A DNA stretch of 64,000 nt from assembly GCF_001931675.1 (NCBI RefSeq), contig NZ_CP014839.1, positions 2,790,001 to 2,854,000 of the forward strand, in the 5' to 3' direction. The position numbers were made by a program, and so were the translations under genes. This document shows, piece by piece, positions 18,578 to 28,183 of this stretch. The stretch is from Pandoraea thiooxydans (GTDB lineage: Bacteria > Pseudomonadota > Gammaproteobacteria > Burkholderiales > Burkholderiaceae). Below the pieces are notes generated by a model. The model was not told where the DNA came from and did not search any database. It saw only the letters and a program-made list of their open reading frames with translations. The stretch's first letter is position 1; every line of letters begins with the position of its first letter.

Positions 18578-19066
18578 TTACTCTTGCGCGTCGATCACGA
18601 GCGTCTCTTTGATTTCTTCCATCACGACGTAACTTTTGGACTGCACCGCGCCGGGCAGCTGCAGCAGGATGTCGCCCAGCAGCTTGCGGTATTCCGACAT
18701 CTCCCGGATGCGCGCCTTGATCAGGTAGTCGAAATCGCCCGACACGAGATGACACTCGAGCACCTCGGAAATGCGCAGCACCTCGCGGCGAAACTGCTCG
18801 AACATATTGCCCGATTTGTGATCCAGCGTGATTTCGACAAACACCAGCAACGTGGCACCCAGCGCGACCGGATTGACCCGTGCGTAATAGCCGGTGATCA
18901 CACCGTCGCGCTCCATGCGCTTGACTCGCTCGATACACGGCGTGATCGACAGGCCGACCTGCTCGGCGAGGTCTTTCATCGAGATGCGCCCGTCGCGCTG
19001 CAGGATCGTCAGGATGCGTCGATCCAGTTTGTCGAGCGTGCGCACGGACTGCTGCTGGATTCTCAT
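18578..19066 (-). CDS. Lrp/AsnC family regulator, probable alanine-responsive regulator of dadA
   Basis: A 162-residue feast/famine regulator. The N-terminal winged HTH (LDRRILTILQRDGRISMKDL, then LSITPCIERVKR) is followed by a RAM ligand-binding domain containing the G-D-F-D-Y segment (HLVSGDFDYLIKAR). It is divergent from dadA across a 107-base AT-rich spacer, a typical Lrp-binding arrangement. By context it probably activates dadA (and possibly ald) in response to alanine, like DadR. The name is inferred from neighbourhood only. Confidence 0.88.
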   Translation of the reverse strand: MRIQQQSVRTLDKLDRRILTILQRDGRISMKDLAEQVGLSITPCIERVKRMERDGVITGYYARVNPVALGATLLVFVEITLDHKSGNMFEQFRREVLRISEVLECHLVSGDFDYLIKARIREMSEYRKLLGDILLQLPGAVQSKSYVVMEEIKETLVIDAQE

Positions 19067-19173
19067 TATTTTTTCCCGAAAACAGAAAATCTACATGAAC
19101 AATTACTACTTAATACTCAATAGTATAGCGATTATTAATACCAATTTTTAAATTTACAGCATCGGAGCATACT
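19067..19173. promoter_or_regulatory. AT-rich divergent control region between lrp-type gene and dadA
   Basis: A 107-base spacer that is strikingly AT-rich compared with the surroundings (for example 19131-19158). It includes short dyads such as TACT-N4-AGTA. It probably contains both promoters and Lrp-type sites. No single promoter can be fixed with confidence. Confidence 0.5.
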
Positions 19174-20460
19174 ATGCGGGTGGTCATTCTCGGTAGCGGC
19201 GTTATTGGCACCGCCAGCGCTTTCTATCTCGCACAGGCTGGCCATCAGGTCACTGTCCTCGACCGCCAGCCCGGCCCCGCCCTGGAGACCAGTTTCGGCA
19301 ATGCCGGACAGATTTCTCCGGGTTATGCGTCACCCTGGGCCGCCCCGGGCATCCCGCTCAAAGCAGTCAAATGGCTGTTTCAGGCCCACGCGCCGTTGGC
19401 CATTCGCGCCGACGGATCGCTGTTCCAATTGCGCTGGCTCTACCATATGCTGCGCAACTGCACTGCCAGCCGCTATGCGGTCAACAAGGAACGCATGGTG
19501 CGCCTGGCCGAGTACAGCCGTGACTGCTTCCGCGCCCTGCGCGCCGAAACCGGCATCGAATACGAGGGGCGCCAGCAAGGTACGTTGCAGTTGTTCCGTA
19601 CCCAGGCGCAGCTTGACAACGCGGCGCGCGACATCGCCGTGCTCGAGCAGGCCGGCGTGCCCTTCGAACTGCTCTCGCCCGCCGAACTGGCACGGGCCGA
19701 GCCGGCGCTGGCTGCCGTCAGCCACAAGCTGACGGGTGGCCTGCGCCTGCCCAATGACGAAACCGGCGACTGCCAATTGTTCACCACGCGCCTGGCCGCG
19801 ATGGCCGAGGATCTGGGCGTGCAATTTCGCTATGACACACCGATCGATGCACTGCTGACCAACGGCGACCAGATCAGCGGCGTCGTCTCGGGCCAGCAAG
19901 TCATCAAGGCCGACGCCTATGTGGTTGCGCTCGGCTCCTATTCGACGCCATTCCTGCGCGGCATCGTCGATATCCCCGTCTATCCTCTCAAGGGATATTC
20001 GATCACCGTACCCATCGCCGACGAACGCGCCGCTCCGGTGTCGACCGTGCTGGATGAAACCTACAAGATCGCGATCACACGTTTTGACGATCGCATCCGG
20101 GTGGGCGGCATGGCCGAGGTCGTCGGCTATGACAAACGCCTCAAGCCACAACGGCGCGCCACGCTCGAGATGGTCGTCAATGATCTGTATCCCGGCGCAG
20201 GCAACACCGCCGAGGCCAGTTTCTGGACGGGTTTGCGGCCGATGACGCCAGACGGCACGCCGATCGTCGGCGCCACGCCGGTAAAGAATCTGTTCCTGAA
20301 CACCGGGCATGGCACGCTCGGCTGGACCATGTCGTGCGGCTCGGGCCAGCTCCTGGCCGATCTGATCTCGGGCCGGCGTCCGGCGATCGCTGCGGACGAC
20401 CTGTCGGTCGCCCGTTACCTGAGTGAGCCTGCCGACACACGGCAACCTGCTTATGCCTGA
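19174..20460 (+). CDS. dadA: D-amino acid dehydrogenase
   Basis: A 428-residue FAD enzyme (DAO family) that oxidises D-alanine and other D-amino acids to 2-oxo acids and passes electrons to the respiratory chain. The N-terminal dinucleotide motif [14 protein letters not shown] is at residues 3-16, and the DadA-typical [20 protein letters not shown] at 40-60. The C-terminal [10 protein letters not shown] is the FAD-closing segment. CGGAG precedes the start. No dadX racemase follows; an alanine dehydrogenase gene takes that place. Confidence 0.95.
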   Translation: MRVVILGSGVIGTASAFYLAQAGHQVTVLDRQPGPALETSFGNAGQISPGYASPWAAPGIPLKAVKWLFQAHAPLAIRADGSLFQLRWLYHMLRNCTASRYAVNKERMVRLAEYSRDCFRALRAETGIEYEGRQQGTLQLFRTQAQLDNAARDIAVLEQAGVPFELLSPAELARAEPALAAVSHKLTGGLRLPNDETGDCQLFTTRLAAMAEDLGVQFRYDTPIDALLTNGDQISGVVSGQQVIKADAYVVALGSYSTPFLRGIVDIPVYPLKGYSITVPIADERAAPVSTVLDETYKIAITRFDDRIRVGGMAEVVGYDKRLKPQRRATLEMVVNDLYPGAGNTAEASFWTGLRPMTPDGTPIVGATPVKNLFLNTGHGTLGWTMSCGSGQLLADLISGRRPAIAADDLSVARYLSEPADTRQPAYA

Positions 20461-20466
20461 TACGCG

Positions 20467-20492
20467 AACGGCGCTCTCGAGCGCCGTTTTTT
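20467..20492 (+). terminator. Rho-independent terminator after dadA
   Basis: A GC-rich hairpin (ACGGCGC paired with GCGCCGT, loop TCTCGA) followed by six T. It lies between dadA and ald, so ald is probably transcribed mainly from its own promoter or by read-through. Confidence 0.82.
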
Positions 20493-20534
20493 ATTCAACC
20501 GCTTCACCCAAGCACGACACGATAGGAGACAGCC

Positions 20535-21668
20535 ATGAAAATCGGCGTACCCAAGGAGATCAAGAACAATGAGTTCCGCGTCGGCATGACCCCAGGCGCG
20601 GTGCGCGAAGTAGTCGCGCATGGTCACGAAGTCTGGATCGAGAGCCATGCCGGCGACGGTATCGGCATGGACGATCAGGCTTACGTCGCCGCTGGTGCCC
20701 ACATTGCTCCAAGCGCGGCGGACGTTTTCGAGCGCGCGGAATTGATCGTCAAAGTCAAGGAACCACAAGCCGTCGAACGCGCACGGCTGAGGCCGGAGCA
20801 AACGCTCTTTACCTACTTGCACCTGGCGCCCGACCCCGAGCAAACGGCCGACCTGGTCAAGAGCGGGGCAACGTGCATCGCTTATGAGACCGTGACCTCT
20901 TCCCAAGGGGGGCTGCCGCTGCTGGCGCCGATGTCCGAGGTCGCGGGTCGCATGGCTGTTCAGGCGGGCGCCACCGCGTTGGAAAAATCGCATGGCGGCC
21001 TGGGGTTGCTGCTCTCCGGCGTGCCGGGCGTGGAACCCGGCAAAATCGTGATTCTCGGCGGCGGCGTGGTCGGCTCGAATGCCGCCACCATCGCCTGCGG
21101 CATGGGAGCTGAAGTGGTGGTGATCGACCGCTCGGTGGACGTCCTGCGGCGGCTATCCGCGCAGTTCGGCGGGCGCATCAAGACGGTTTATTCGACCCGC
21201 CACGCGATCGAACAGCATCTGCGTGACGCCGATCTGGTGATCGGCGGTGTGCTCATTCCGGGGGCCGCGGCGCCAAAGCTGATTACGCGCGACATGCTGG
21301 GCCTGATGCAGCGCGGCGCAGTGATTGTCGACGTGGCAATCGATCAGGGCGGCTGCTGCGAAACCTCGCGCGCGACCACGCACGCCGATCCGGTGTATGT
21401 CGTCGACGACATTGTGCATTATTGCGTCGCCAATATGCCCGGCGGGGTACCCCGCACATCAACGAAGGCGCTCAACAACGTGACATTGCCGTTTATTCTT
21501 CAGCTCGCTGGGCAAGGCGTGCGCGGCGCTCTCGAAGCCAACCCGCATCTGCTCAACGGCCTGAACGTCGCCAATGGCGCAGTGACCAACGCGGAAGTCG
21601 CGCAGGCGTTGAACTATCAGTACCGAGCACCCTTGAGCGCCATCGCCCATTTACCGCGGCCGGCCTGA
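20535..21668 (+). CDS. ald: Alanine dehydrogenase
   Basis: A 377-residue NAD-dependent enzyme that interconverts L-alanine and pyruvate plus ammonia. The N-terminal family motif MKIGVPKEIKNNEFRVGMTP is followed by catalytic Lys and His in the KVKEPQ and FTYLHLA regions. The NAD-binding motif ILGGGVVGSNAA is near residues 172-183. Length is slightly above the usual 370. With dadA it covers both alanine enantiomers. Confidence 0.95.
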   Translation: MKIGVPKEIKNNEFRVGMTPGAVREVVAHGHEVWIESHAGDGIGMDDQAYVAAGAHIAPSAADVFERAELIVKVKEPQAVERARLRPEQTLFTYLHLAPDPEQTADLVKSGATCIAYETVTSSQGGLPLLAPMSEVAGRMAVQAGATALEKSHGGLGLLLSGVPGVEPGKIVILGGGVVGSNAATIACGMGAEVVVIDRSVDVLRRLSAQFGGRIKTVYSTRHAIEQHLRDADLVIGGVLIPGAAAPKLITRDMLGLMQRGAVIVDVAIDQGGCCETSRATTHADPVYVVDDIVHYCVANMPGGVPRTSTKALNNVTLPFILQLAGQGVRGALEANPHLLNGLNVANGAVTNAEVAQALNYQYRAPLSAIAHLPRPA

Positions 21669-21739
21669 GCGGGCGCGAGTGTACCGCCGAGGTCGCGGCG
21701 GTTGCCGCGGCCTCCTGCATTGCTCTCGATAACGAAGAA

Positions 21740-23521
21740 TCAGAACTGTGCTTCGGCCAGTGCCAGCACGTCCTCGCTGCCCTCGATGATGGAGGTGGCC
21801 AGACCCGGCGCCTGCGTCAACACGTGATCGGCGAAAAAGCGCGCGGTGACTTGCTTCGTACCATAAAACGCCTTGTCCTCGTCGAGTCTGCGCTGCGCCG
21901 CGAGGAACGCGCGACCCAATTGCCAACCGGCCAGTACGATGCCGGCGAGTTTCAGGTATGGCACGCTGCCGGCAAAGACGGTGTTGGGCTGCGACTTGGT
22001 CTGGGTGACCACGAAGTCGACCACGCGCAGCAATGCCTGCCGACCCGCCGCCAGACGCCGTCCGATGGCCGCGCCGGCCTCGCCCTGGGCCGTCAATTGT
22101 GCCTCGGTCGCTTCGATTTCGGCACACAGCGCCCTGGCCGCGGCGCCACCGTCACGCACCGTCTTGCGCCCCACCAGGTCATTGGCCTGAATGGCCGTGG
22201 TGCCTTCGTAAATCGTCAGAATCCTTGCATCGCGATAATATTGCGCCGCACCGGTTTCTTCGATGAACCCCATGCCGCCGTGCACTTGCACGCCGAGGCT
22301 GGTGACCTCCAGCGACATCTCGGTGCTCCATCCCTTGACGATCGGCACGAGATATTCATAGATCGCCGCATTGTCGCGCCGCACCTGGGCATCGGGGTGA
22401 TGGTGCGCCATGTCGCACGCGCCGGCCGCCGCATAAGCCAGTGCCCGCGCGCCCTCGATCTGGGCGCGCATGGCCATCAGCATGCGCTTGACATCCGGGT
22501 GGTGCACAATGGTGACCGCCTCGCGCGCCGAGCCGTCGACCGGCCGGCTTTGCACCCGCTCACGGGCGTAAGCCACGGCCTTCTGATAGGCGCGATCCGC
22601 GATCGACACGCCCTGCATGCCGACGGCAAAACGGGCGGCGTTCATCATGATGAACATATACTCGAGCCCGTGATTGAGTTCGCCGACCAGATAGCCCTTG
22701 GCGCCGCCATGATCACCGAATTGCAACACTGCCGTCGGGCTCGCCTTGATGCCCAATTTGTGTTCGATCGACACGCAATGAACGTCATTGCGCGCGCCCA
22801 GGGAGCCATCGTCGTTGACCAGGAACTTGGGCACGATAAACAGCGAAATACCTTTTACGCCCTCCGGTGCGTCGGGGGTTCGCGCCAGCACCAGATGGAC
22901 GATGTTCTCGGCCATATCGTGCTCGCCATAGGTGATGAAGATCTTGGTGCCGAACAACTGGTAGCTGCCGTCGGCTTGCGGTTCGGCACGCGTGCGCACC
23001 AGCGCCAGATCGGAGCCGGCCTGCGGCTCGGTGAGATTCATGGTGCCGGTCCATTGCCCCGACAACAGGCGCGGCACATAAAGCTGCTGCTGCGCCGCGC
23101 TGCCAGCGGTCAGCAGGGCCTCGACGGCGCCGTCGGTGAGCAGCGGACAGAGCGCGAACGAAAGATTCGCGGCATTGAGCATCTCGTTGCAGGCGGTCGC
23201 CACCAATTTCGGCAGCCCCTGCCCCCCGTAAGCCTGCGGGTGCAGCACGCCCTGCCAGCCAGCTTCACCGAACTGGCGGAACGCCTCCTTGAAGCCAGGA
23301 GTCGTGCGAACCTCGCCGTCCTGCCAGGTACTCGGGTTTTTGTCACCAGTGACGTTCAGCGGCGCGACGACCTCCTGATTGAACTTGGCGGCCTCCTCCA
23401 GCACCGCCTGCACCGTTTCCGGCGTGGCATCCTCGAAGCCGGGCAATGCCGCTACTTGCGCCAGTCCGGCCAATTCGTTCATGACAAACAACATTTCCTT
23501 AACAGGCGCTTGATAGCTCAT
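21740..23521 (-). CDS. Acyl-CoA dehydrogenase (long form with C-terminal extension)
   Basis: A 593-residue flavoprotein of the acyl-CoA dehydrogenase long subgroup that includes DmdC-like enzymes. It has the FAD/acyl motifs NLTEPQAGSD (about 155-164) and KIFITYGEHD, the central QGVSIADRAYQ helix, and HGGMGFIEETG with a catalytic-region glutamate. The last about 120 residues form the extra C-terminal domain of this subgroup. The start at 23521 is chosen for AAAGGAGAC upstream. It probably passes electrons to the EtfAB encoded next door. The substrate is unknown; the family name alone does not prove methylmercaptopropionyl-CoA. Confidence 0.88.
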   Translation of the reverse strand: MSYQAPVKEMLFVMNELAGLAQVAALPGFEDATPETVQAVLEEAAKFNQEVVAPLNVTGDKNPSTWQDGEVRTTPGFKEAFRQFGEAGWQGVLHPQAYGGQGLPKLVATACNEMLNAANLSFALCPLLTDGAVEALLTAGSAAQQQLYVPRLLSGQWTGTMNLTEPQAGSDLALVRTRAEPQADGSYQLFGTKIFITYGEHDMAENIVHLVLARTPDAPEGVKGISLFIVPKFLVNDDGSLGARNDVHCVSIEHKLGIKASPTAVLQFGDHGGAKGYLVGELNHGLEYMFIMMNAARFAVGMQGVSIADRAYQKAVAYARERVQSRPVDGSAREAVTIVHHPDVKRMLMAMRAQIEGARALAYAAAGACDMAHHHPDAQVRRDNAAIYEYLVPIVKGWSTEMSLEVTSLGVQVHGGMGFIEETGAAQYYRDARILTIYEGTTAIQANDLVGRKTVRDGGAAARALCAEIEATEAQLTAQGEAGAAIGRRLAAGRQALLRVVDFVVTQTKSQPNTVFAGSVPYLKLAGIVLAGWQLGRAFLAAQRRLDEDKAFYGTKQVTARFFADHVLTQAPGLATSIIEGSEDVLALAEAQF

Positions 23522-23583
23522 GGCCGTCTCCTTTGACATTAAAAATCTGTTGTTCTGCGGGATGCACGCCGCGCGAGACCGTG

Positions 23584-23616
23584 AAAAAAGGGCGCAGGAA
23601 ATTGCCGTGCGCCCTT
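23584..23616 (-). terminator. Rho-independent terminator after etfA
   Basis: A nine-base stem AAGGGCGCA / TGCGCCCTT with an 11-base loop, followed on the minus strand by a T run. It separates etfBA from the acyl-CoA dehydrogenase gene downstream. Confidence 0.85.
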
Positions 23617-23653
23617 GCTTCTTGCTTTACCTACCCGGGTGTTCTCGCGTAGC

Positions 23654-24589
23654 TCAGCCCAACGCGCCGATCAGCTCCGGCACCACGGTGAACAGATCGC
23701 CCACCAGGCCGTAGTCGGCCACCGAGAAGATCGGCGCCTCCGGATCCTTGTTGATCGCCACGATCACCTTCGAATCCTTCATGCCGGCCAAATGCTGGAT
23801 CGCGCCCGAAATCCCCACCGCGATGTACAACTGGGGCGCGACAATCTTGCCGGTCTGCCCGACCTGATAATCGTTGGGCACGTAGCCCGCGTCGACCGCC
23901 GCGCGCGAGGCGCCCAGCGCCGCGTTCAGCTTGTCCGCCAGCGGCTCGAGCACCTTCGTGTAGTTCTCGCCCGAACCCAGCCCGCGACCGCCCGAGACGA
24001 TGATCTTGGCCGAGGTCAGCTCCGGCCGGTCCAGCTTGGTGACTTCGCGCCCCACGAAGCGCGACAGGCCCGCATCGGCCGCCGCCGCCACGTTCTCGAT
24101 GGCCGCGCTGCCGCCTTCGGCCGCCGCCGCATCGAACCCCGTGCTGCGCACCGTGATGACCTTCACCGGGTCGGCGCTTTGCACCACCGCCAGCGCGTTG
24201 CCCGCATAGATCGGCCGCTCGAACGTGTCCGCGCTCTCCACCCGGGTGATGTCCGAGAGTTGCGCGACGTCGAGCAGCGCCGCCACGCGCGGCGCGATGT
24301 TCTTGCCGTAGGCCGTGGCCGGCGCGAGGATGTGGCTGTAACCCTGGGCGATCGCCAGCACTTGGGCAGCGACGTTCTCCGCCAGCCCGTCGGCCAGATG
24401 CGGCGCATCGGCCACCAGCACCTTGCTTACCCCGGCGATCCTGGCCGCCTGCTGGGCCGCGCCGCTGCAATTGGCGCCCGCCACCAGCAGGTGCACTTCG
24501 CCTCCGCACTGCGCCGCTGCGCTCACCGTGTTCAGCGTGGCGGCCTTGATGCTCTGATTGTCGTGTTCTGCAATTACAAGAATGCTCAT
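23654..24589 (-). CDS. etfA: Electron transfer flavoprotein alpha subunit
   Basis: A 311-residue FAD-binding half of ETF. The start [11 protein letters not shown] at 24589 matches the family N-terminus and has AGGGAAG upstream. The C-terminal FAD domain is clear: [40 protein letters not shown] and [10 protein letters not shown] in order. It carries electrons from acyl-CoA dehydrogenases to ETF-quinone oxidoreductase. The gene begins 11 bases after etfB. Confidence 0.97.
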   Translation of the reverse strand: MSILVIAEHDNQSIKAATLNTVSAAAQCGGEVHLLVAGANCSGAAQQAARIAGVSKVLVADAPHLADGLAENVAAQVLAIAQGYSHILAPATAYGKNIAPRVAALLDVAQLSDITRVESADTFERPIYAGNALAVVQSADPVKVITVRSTGFDAAAAEGGSAAIENVAAAADAGLSRFVGREVTKLDRPELTSAKIIVSGGRGLGSGENYTKVLEPLADKLNAALGASRAAVDAGYVPNDYQVGQTGKIVAPQLYIAVGISGAIQHLAGMKDSKVIVAINKDPEAPIFSVADYGLVGDLFTVVPELIGALG

Positions 24590-24600
24590 GACGGCTTCCC

Positions 24601-25350
24601 TCACAATACCTTGGCTTCGTTCTTCAGCTTGTCGACCAGCGTGGCCACGTCGGGCACCTTGACCCCGGCGCTGCGCTTGGCGGGCTCGCTCACCTTGAGG
24701 GTTTTCAGGCGCGGCGCGACGTCCACCCCGAGCGCCTCGGGCGTCACCGTCTCCAGCGGCTTTTTCTTGGCCTTCATGATGTTGGGCAGCGTCACGTAGC
24801 GCGGCTCGTTCAGGCGCAGATCGGTGGTGATCACCGCGGGCAGATTCAGCGCCAGCGTCTCGAGCCCGCCGTCGACCTCGCGCGTGACTTGCGCCTGGCC
24901 GTCGGCCACCACTACCTTGGAGGCGAAGGTCGCCTGCGGCAGGCCGGCGAGCGCGGCCAGCATCTGGCCGGTCTGGTTGCTGTCGTCATCGATCGCCTGC
25001 TTGCCCAGGATCACCAGTTGCGGCTGCTCCTTGTCGACCAGCGCCTTGAGCAGCTTGGCTACGGCCAACGGCTGCAGTTCCTCGCCCGACTCGACCAGGA
25101 TCGCGCGGTCCGCACCGATCGCCAGCGCCGTGCGCAGCGTCTCCTGGCATTGCGTGGCGCCGCACGACACGGCAATCACTTCGGTTGCCACGCCCGCTTC
25201 CTTCAGCCGCACCGCCTCTTCCACCGCGATTTCGTCGAACGGGTTCATCGACATCTTCACGTTGGCAATGTCAACCCCGCTGCCGTCGCTCTTGACGCGG
25301 ACCTTGACGTTGTAATCCACCACCCGCTTGACTGGTACCAGAATTTTCAT
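24601..25350 (-). CDS. etfB: Electron transfer flavoprotein beta subunit
   Basis: A 249-residue AMP-binding half of ETF. The start [14 protein letters not shown] at 25350 follows a GGAGG site. The signature V-x-R-x2-D-x3-E-x3-L is present as the AKKKPLE region near residue 200, and the adenine pocket motif GKQAIDDD is near 119-126. It is the first gene of the etfBA operon. Confidence 0.97.
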   Translation of the reverse strand: MKILVPVKRVVDYNVKVRVKSDGSGVDIANVKMSMNPFDEIAVEEAVRLKEAGVATEVIAVSCGATQCQETLRTALAIGADRAILVESGEELQPLAVAKLLKALVDKEQPQLVILGKQAIDDDSNQTGQMLAALAGLPQATFASKVVVADGQAQVTREVDGGLETLALNLPAVITTDLRLNEPRYVTLPNIMKAKKKPLETVTPEALGVDVAPRLKTLKVSEPAKRSAGVKVPDVATLVDKLKNEAKVL

Positions 25351-25389
25351 CAACTTCCTCCACAATGGTATTCACATCATTCCAGCGCC

Positions 25390-25417
25390 ATTATAACCAC
25401 AGGCATAATGATGCAAA
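25390..25417 (-). promoter_or_regulatory. Probable promoter of etfBA
   Basis: On the minus strand -35 TTTGCA (25412-25417) and a perfect -10 TATAAT (25390-25395) are separated by 16 bases, about 40 bases upstream of the etfB start. Confidence 0.6.
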
Positions 25418-25601
25418 TTGCGGTGTTTTTTGCGCTTCTGATGAGATTGGCGCAGCAAATTCGCCTCGAACGATCGTGCTATTTTAATGGAAAACCGGCA
25501 AATTCCTACCTCGATTTTGGGATTTTTCCTCTAGTGCCGTGCTCGCGCTCAACGCAGAGACTATGATCGAATAGCGGCTTTAAAGCTTCGCCGCGCCCAT
25601 C

Positions 25602-26459
25602 ATGCTCCATACCGCTTACGAATTGCACGGCAGCGACGGTCTGCCCTTGTTCGCCCAATCGTGGCAAGCGCCCGATGGCGCGCCGCGAGGGGTTATCGCA
25701 CTGGTGCATGGTATGGGCGAGCATAGCGGCCGATATGCCAAACTGGCGGAATATCTCGGCCAGCATGGCTTCGCCACCTACGCCTACGATTTGCGTGGTC
25801 ACGGGCGCTCCGGCGGCCCACGAGTATATGTCGACAAGTTTGACGAATATCTTAGTGATACCGACGTTTTTCTGACCGACTTGCGACGTCGGTGCGGTCC
25901 GACACCGGTGTTTCTGGTAGGCCACAGCATGGGAGGCACGATTGCTGCGCTATACGTGATAACGCGCCAGCCGGCGCTGCGCGGACTGGCGCTGAGCAGC
26001 CCTGCCGTTGAACTCGGCGCGGACATTCCCAAAGCACTGATCGTCGCCGGACGCTGGCTGGCCCGGGCGCTGCCTCGGCTGCCGGTACGCAAGATCGACG
26101 CTCGCCTGATATCGCGCGACCCGGCCGTCATCGCCCAAGCGGCGAGCGACCCGCTTAACCATTACGGCGGCACGCCAGCACGCACCGGCGCGGAACTGCT
26201 CAACGCCATGTCCAGAGTGCTGGCTGCTTGCCGCACGTTGCGCACGCCCATGTATATCTTCCACGGCACCGAGGATCGCCTGACCTCGCCTTCCGGCAGC
26301 CAGGCGTTGTATGCCGGCTCGGCCTCGCTCGACAAGACGCTGCGCCTGTATCCCGGCAGCTACCACGAAACCATGAACGACCTCGACCAGGAACAGGTTT
26401 TGCAGGAACTGGCCGACTGGCTGGTGGCGCATTCGCCGCGCACCGCGTCGGCGGCTTAA
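25602..26459 (+). CDS. Alpha/beta hydrolase, monoacylglycerol lipase/lysophospholipase type
   Basis: A 285-residue serine hydrolase. The oxyanion-region motif LVHGMGEHSGRY (about 34-45) is typical of monoacylglycerol lipase-like proteins. The nucleophile is in GHSMGG (about 108-113), the acid in the GTEDRLTSP segment, and the histidine in YHETMND. No signal peptide is seen, so it is probably cytoplasmic. The substrate is unproven. Confidence 0.86.
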   Translation: MLHTAYELHGSDGLPLFAQSWQAPDGAPRGVIALVHGMGEHSGRYAKLAEYLGQHGFATYAYDLRGHGRSGGPRVYVDKFDEYLSDTDVFLTDLRRRCGPTPVFLVGHSMGGTIAALYVITRQPALRGLALSSPAVELGADIPKALIVAGRWLARALPRLPVRKIDARLISRDPAVIAQAASDPLNHYGGTPARTGAELLNAMSRVLAACRTLRTPMYIFHGTEDRLTSPSGSQALYAGSASLDKTLRLYPGSYHETMNDLDQEQVLQELADWLVAHSPRTASAA

Positions 26460-26555
26460 GACACAAAACCCTTTGCCCTTACCGGCTTTCTGGCTAAAGG
26501 CGGGCGATCGCGGTGCGCGGACTATACTCCAAGAATGACCATTGGAGCCCGTCTT

Positions 26556-27329
26556 ATGAGCGATCCGGAGAAATTTTCCGCGCAGCGCATTACACAGATT
26601 AAATTCTGGATGCCGAATCTGTTTACTTTCAAAACGACGCGGCCGGCCAGCCTGACCTTTACCCCTGGCCAGTTTGTCAGGTTGGGGCTGCACAAAGAAG
26701 ATGGCAGCGAAGTCTGGCGTGCATATTCTTTTGTCAGCGCTCCCGACGAAGAAAATTTGGAGTTCTATTCAATCGTCGCCCCCGACGGCGAGTTCAGCCC
26801 GCGGTTGGCCAGGATGCGCACAGGCGACGAATTGCTGGTGGCGCATACTGCCTTTGGCTTTTTGACACTGGATCGCTTCGAAGATGGCCGGGATCTCTGG
26901 CTGCTTGCGACCGGCACCGGACTCGCCCCGTATATTTCGATGCTGCGAACCCAGGAACCCTGGCATCGCTTCGAGCGGATCTTCCTGGTGCATAGCGTGC
27001 GTCTGGCCGCGGACCTGACCTACCGTGACGAGATCGAAGACTTGGCGCGTCGCAACGGGCCGCAGACCCATACCGCCGAGTTGCGCTACGTGGCAACGGT
27101 CACACGGGAGAAGGCGCCCGACACGCTTGGCGGGCGCATCACGCAACTTATCGAAAACGGCGCGCTGGAACAGGCGGCGGGCGCCACGCTCTCACCGCAG
27201 CATTCACGCATCATGGTGTGCGGCAATCCAGAAATGGTGCGCGATACGCGCAAACTGCTCACCGGCATGGGTTATGCGGTGAGCCGCTCGGCGACGCCTG
27301 GCCCACTCGCGCTCGAAAATCAATGGTGA
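26556..27329 (+). CDS. fpr: Ferredoxin/flavodoxin-NADP reductase
   Basis: A 257-residue FAD enzyme exchanging electrons between NADPH and ferredoxin or flavodoxin. It has the FAD motif RAYSFVSAP (about 55-63), the NADP region TGTGLAPYISML (about 119-130) and the C-terminal VCGNPEMVRDTR. Start 26556 is preferred over 26535 because it fits the family N-terminus. A TATACT -10-like box lies at 26523-26528. Confidence 0.92.
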   Translation: MSDPEKFSAQRITQIKFWMPNLFTFKTTRPASLTFTPGQFVRLGLHKEDGSEVWRAYSFVSAPDEENLEFYSIVAPDGEFSPRLARMRTGDELLVAHTAFGFLTLDRFEDGRDLWLLATGTGLAPYISMLRTQEPWHRFERIFLVHSVRLAADLTYRDEIEDLARRNGPQTHTAELRYVATVTREKAPDTLGGRITQLIENGALEQAAGATLSPQHSRIMVCGNPEMVRDTRKLLTGMGYAVSRSATPGPLALENQW

Positions 27330-27344
27330 GCGCTCGCGCACCGA

Positions 27345-28145
27345 TCAGTCGCGGGACCAGTGCGGCGGGCGTTTTTCGATGAAGGCTTGAACACCCTCGA
27401 GGGCGTCGCCGGCCATCATGTTGCAGGCCATCGTCTGCCCGGCCAGTTGATACGCGGCTTCGATGCCGGTCTCCAGCTGGCGATAGAACAGGCCCTTGCC
27501 GGCGGCCACGGCAACCGCCGGCTTGGCGCAGATCGTTCGGGCCAGCGCCCCCAATTCGTCGTCGAGTTTATCCAACGATACGACGCGATTGACAAGACCC
27601 CGCTCACGCGCGGTATTGGCATCGATGAATTCGCCGGTGAGCAGCATTTCCATCGCCTGCTTGCGCGACACGTTTCGGCCGAGCGCCACGCTGGGGGTGG
27701 CGCAAAACAGGCCGTAGTTGATGCCAGAGACGGCAAATCGCGCGACGTCGGCCGCGACCGCGAGGTCGCACATGGCGACCAGCTGGCATCCGGCAGCCGT
27801 CGCCAACCCATGCACGCGGGCAATCACGGGCTGAGGCAGACGCTGAATCGTCAGCATCAGGCGGCTGCATTGCGCAAACAGTGTCTGATAATAGGTCAGC
27901 GACGGCGCAGCGCGCATCTCCTTGAGGTCATGCCCGGCGCAAAATGCCGGACCGGCACCGCCGAGAATCACCACCCGCACCGATTCGTCGACCGCGATTG
28001 CTTCCAGGGCCCGCTGCAGCGCATCCAGCATCGCCTCGGACAACGCGTTGAATTGGCGCGGCCGGTTCAAGGTCAGCGTCACCACTCCGTGGGCATCGCG
28101 CGTTTGCAGCAGCAAAGGAGCGTCCGGTTGGGCTTCCTGATTCAT
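27345..28145 (-). CDS. Enoyl-CoA hydratase/isomerase family protein
   Basis: A 266-residue crotonase-fold protein. The oxyanion-hole segments are FCAGHDLKEM (about 67-76) and GLATAAGCQLVAMCDL (about 111-126). The position of the first catalytic glutamate of true hydratases is taken by Ala/Gly in ATAAG, so the exact reaction may differ from water addition. AAGGAG precedes the start. The gene is 38 bases downstream of the deacetylase-family gene on the same strand. Confidence 0.85.
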   Translation of the reverse strand: MNQEAQPDAPLLLQTRDAHGVVTLTLNRPRQFNALSEAMLDALQRALEAIAVDESVRVVILGGAGPAFCAGHDLKEMRAAPSLTYYQTLFAQCSRLMLTIQRLPQPVIARVHGLATAAGCQLVAMCDLAVAADVARFAVSGINYGLFCATPSVALGRNVSRKQAMEMLLTGEFIDANTARERGLVNRVVSLDKLDDELGALARTICAKPAVAVAAGKGLFYRQLETGIEAAYQLAGQTMACNMMAGDALEGVQAFIEKRPPHWSRD

Positions 28146-28183
28146 TGCTCAACTCCTTGTTGTGAGACCGGTCGACAGGCCGG

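Noticed and set aside
21422-23536. A 704-codon plus-strand frame opposite the acyl-CoA dehydrogenase
   Set aside because: It overlaps the ald 3' end and the full acyl-CoA dehydrogenase gene, and shows no domain; it is a GC-bias artefact.
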